Shown: positions 5,493 through 6,497 of the stretch, piece by piece
How positions within the stretch are numbered: position 1 is the stretch's first letter
Layout of the letters: every line of letters starts with the position of its first letter
From: an uncultured Succinatimonas sp.
GTDB taxonomy: Bacteria; Pseudomonadota; Gammaproteobacteria; Enterobacterales; Succinivibrionaceae
DNA: 6,497 nt
Assembly: GCA_902465145.1 (NCBI GenBank)
Contig: CABQMD010000053.1
Span: 1 to 6,497, forward strand
Direction of reading: 5' to 3'
Notes under the pieces: model-generated
What the model saw: only the letters and a program-made list of their open reading frames with translations
Databases searched by the model: none
What the model was told of the DNA's origin: nothing
Translations under genes and position numbers: made by a program

Positions 5493-6497
5493 TCAGAGCG
5501 AATCGAAGTCGAATTCGCGGCTTTTACGCCATGGAATTTTCCCTAAGCAGGAACGCGCAAGCGCACCGCCAGTATCCTTGTCGATGCGGGATGCATCAGC
5601 TTCCAGCATGCTTACATCAAGAATATTGTTGCCGTCTTCGTCGTATTTTTCACTCAGCACTGCTTTTTTTACATAAAGCATGCTGCGTAACCTGCCGTCA
5701 CGAGGATCTATCTTAACAGTAAAATCACATCTTTCCTTAGCCAAACATTCGGAAACTGCCTGCAAAAGATCTTCAAGTCCCTCTGAGGTTTTGGCACTGA
5801 CGTAAACACGCTCCGGGCGTCCTTCTTCATTTCTTACAATGCCGGCTGCGGTATTTTCCAAAAGATCACACTTGTTAAAGACTGTAAGCGTGGGTACTGA
5901 AGATGCCCCGACTTCCGCCAAAACAACATTTACTGCTTTGATGTTGTCATCGCGCCTTGGATCGGCTCCGTCGACTATGTGCAAAATAAGCGAAGCCTGC
6001 GCCGTTTCCTCAAGCGTGCTTTTAAAAGCGGCAATGAGATCATGCGGCAGGTGTCTGATAAATCCCACGGTATCGGCAAAGACGGTCGTACCCACGCCTT
6101 TTAGCTCCACGGTCCTGAGCGTAGGATCCAAAGTGGCGAAAAGTTTGTCCGCCGCATAAACTTCAGCTCCCGTAAGACGGTTGAACAACGTGGATTTTCC
6201 GGCATTGGTATAACCTGCAAAAGATACCACCGGTACTGAGTTTTTCTGACGTTTAAGTCTGTTCTGACCGCGGCGTTTTTCCACGGCCTGCAGATCCTCT
6301 TTTACGGCGGCGATGCGTTCTCGTAATGCACGCCTGTCAAGTTCTATCTGCGTTTCACCGGGGCCGCCGCGCAAACCGAAACCGCCCTTTTGTCGCTCGA
6401 GGTGAGTCCAGCCGCGCACCAGTCTTGCCTGCTCGTACTGAAGTCTTGCCAGTTCTACCTGTAATTTTCCTTCATAGGTACGGGCACGCTGAGCAAA
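5493..6497 (-). CDS. hflX: HflX, ribosome-splitting GTPase (N-terminus missing)
   Basis: HflX is an Obg-HflX family GTPase that binds the 50S subunit and splits stalled or idle ribosomes, notably in heat stress. The frame is open to the right edge and gives 334 residues. E. coli HflX has 426, so about 90-100 N-terminal residues lie outside. The fragment begins FAQRARTYEGKLQVELARLQ, then LVRGWTHLERQKGG and the hallmark GGPGETQ (about 45-51). GTPase motifs are GYTNAGKST (95-103, P-loop), DTVGF (142-146), NKCD (208-211) and SAK (234-236), with HLPHDL just after the third. The codon at 6417-6419 is an internal GTG (Val), not the start. The sequence LRGGPGETQIELD has one more Gly than the LRGPGETQLETD I recall for E. 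coli. It is the upstream gene of the hflX-hflK-hflC cluster. hfq would be expected just outside. Confidence 0.96.
   Translation of the reverse strand, partial: FAQRARTYEGKLQVELARLQYEQARLVRGWTHLERQKGGFGLRGGPGETQIELDRRALRERIAAVKEDLQAVEKRRGQNRLKRQKNSVPVVSFAGYTNAGKSTLFNRLTGAEVYAADKLFATLDPTLRTVELKGVGTTVFADTVGFIRHLPHDLIAAFKSTLEETAQASLILHIVDGADPRRDDNIKAVNVVLAEVGASSVPTLTVFNKCDLLENTAAGIVRNEEGRPERVYVSAKTSEGLEDLLQAVSECLAKERCDFTVKIDPRDGRLRSMLYVKKAVLSEKYDEDGNNILDVSMLEADASRIDKDTGGALARSCLGKIPWRKSREFDFDSL

Noticed and set aside
5200..5676. Plus-strand open frame of 158 codons over hflK and hflX.
   Set aside because: It is antisense to two well-supported genes, and its Pro/Leu/Ser-rich translation is a shadow of the Gly-rich HflK N-terminus.
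6417..6419. GTG as the hflX start codon.
   Set aside because: The frame stays open to the window edge and the 26 upstream codons (FAQRARTYEGKLQ...) match conserved HflX sequence, so the GTG is an internal Val.

Overview
The window carries seven protein genes, all ordinary housekeeping functions of a gammaproteobacterium: rpmA (partial), rplU, ispB, purA, hflC, hflK and hflX (partial). No mobile element, CRISPR array, tRNA, rRNA or phage-like gene is visible. The gammaproteobacterial assignment rests on the order hflX-hflK-hflC-purA and on rplU-rpmA divergent from ispB, both as in Escherichia coli, and on protein lengths that match E. coli closely (L21 103 aa, PurA 432 aa, IspB 324 aa, HflK 420 aa with the start chosen here). 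IspB, HflK and HflC look clearly diverged from the E. coli proteins as I remember them, so this is probably not an enterobacterium. A lineage such as Succinivibrionaceae/Aeromonadales is possible, but that is only a guess.

Layout. At 1-501 the minus strand encodes L21 and then L27, cut by the window edge. At 502-773 a divergent intergenic region holds a good sigma70 promoter for rplU, a leader with two hairpins, and an extended -10 promoter for ispB. The plus-strand gene ispB (774-1748) meets purA tail to tail across a near-perfect bidirectional terminator. From 3116 to the right edge everything is on the minus strand: hflX, hflK and hflC are tightly packed (18-nt and 6-nt gaps), then comes a terminator-like hairpin and purA 93 nt downstream of hflC. 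No yjeT-like small gene lies between hflC and purA, unlike in E. coli.

Functions. L21 and L27 are large-subunit ribosomal proteins. IspB makes the polyprenyl diphosphate used for the quinone side chain. PurA commits IMP to AMP synthesis. HflK and HflC form the membrane SPFH complex that surrounds and modulates the FtsH protease, and HflX is a ribosome-splitting GTPase linked to heat stress. The joining of the rplU/ispB block to the hfl-purA block is a rearrangement relative to E. coli. The points most worth a second look are non-coding: the rplU leader, whose hairpin competes with possible pairing to its ribosome binding site, and the hflC-purA gap, which holds two hairpins with interchangeable arms and no evident promoter. 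I found no convincing undescribed system.
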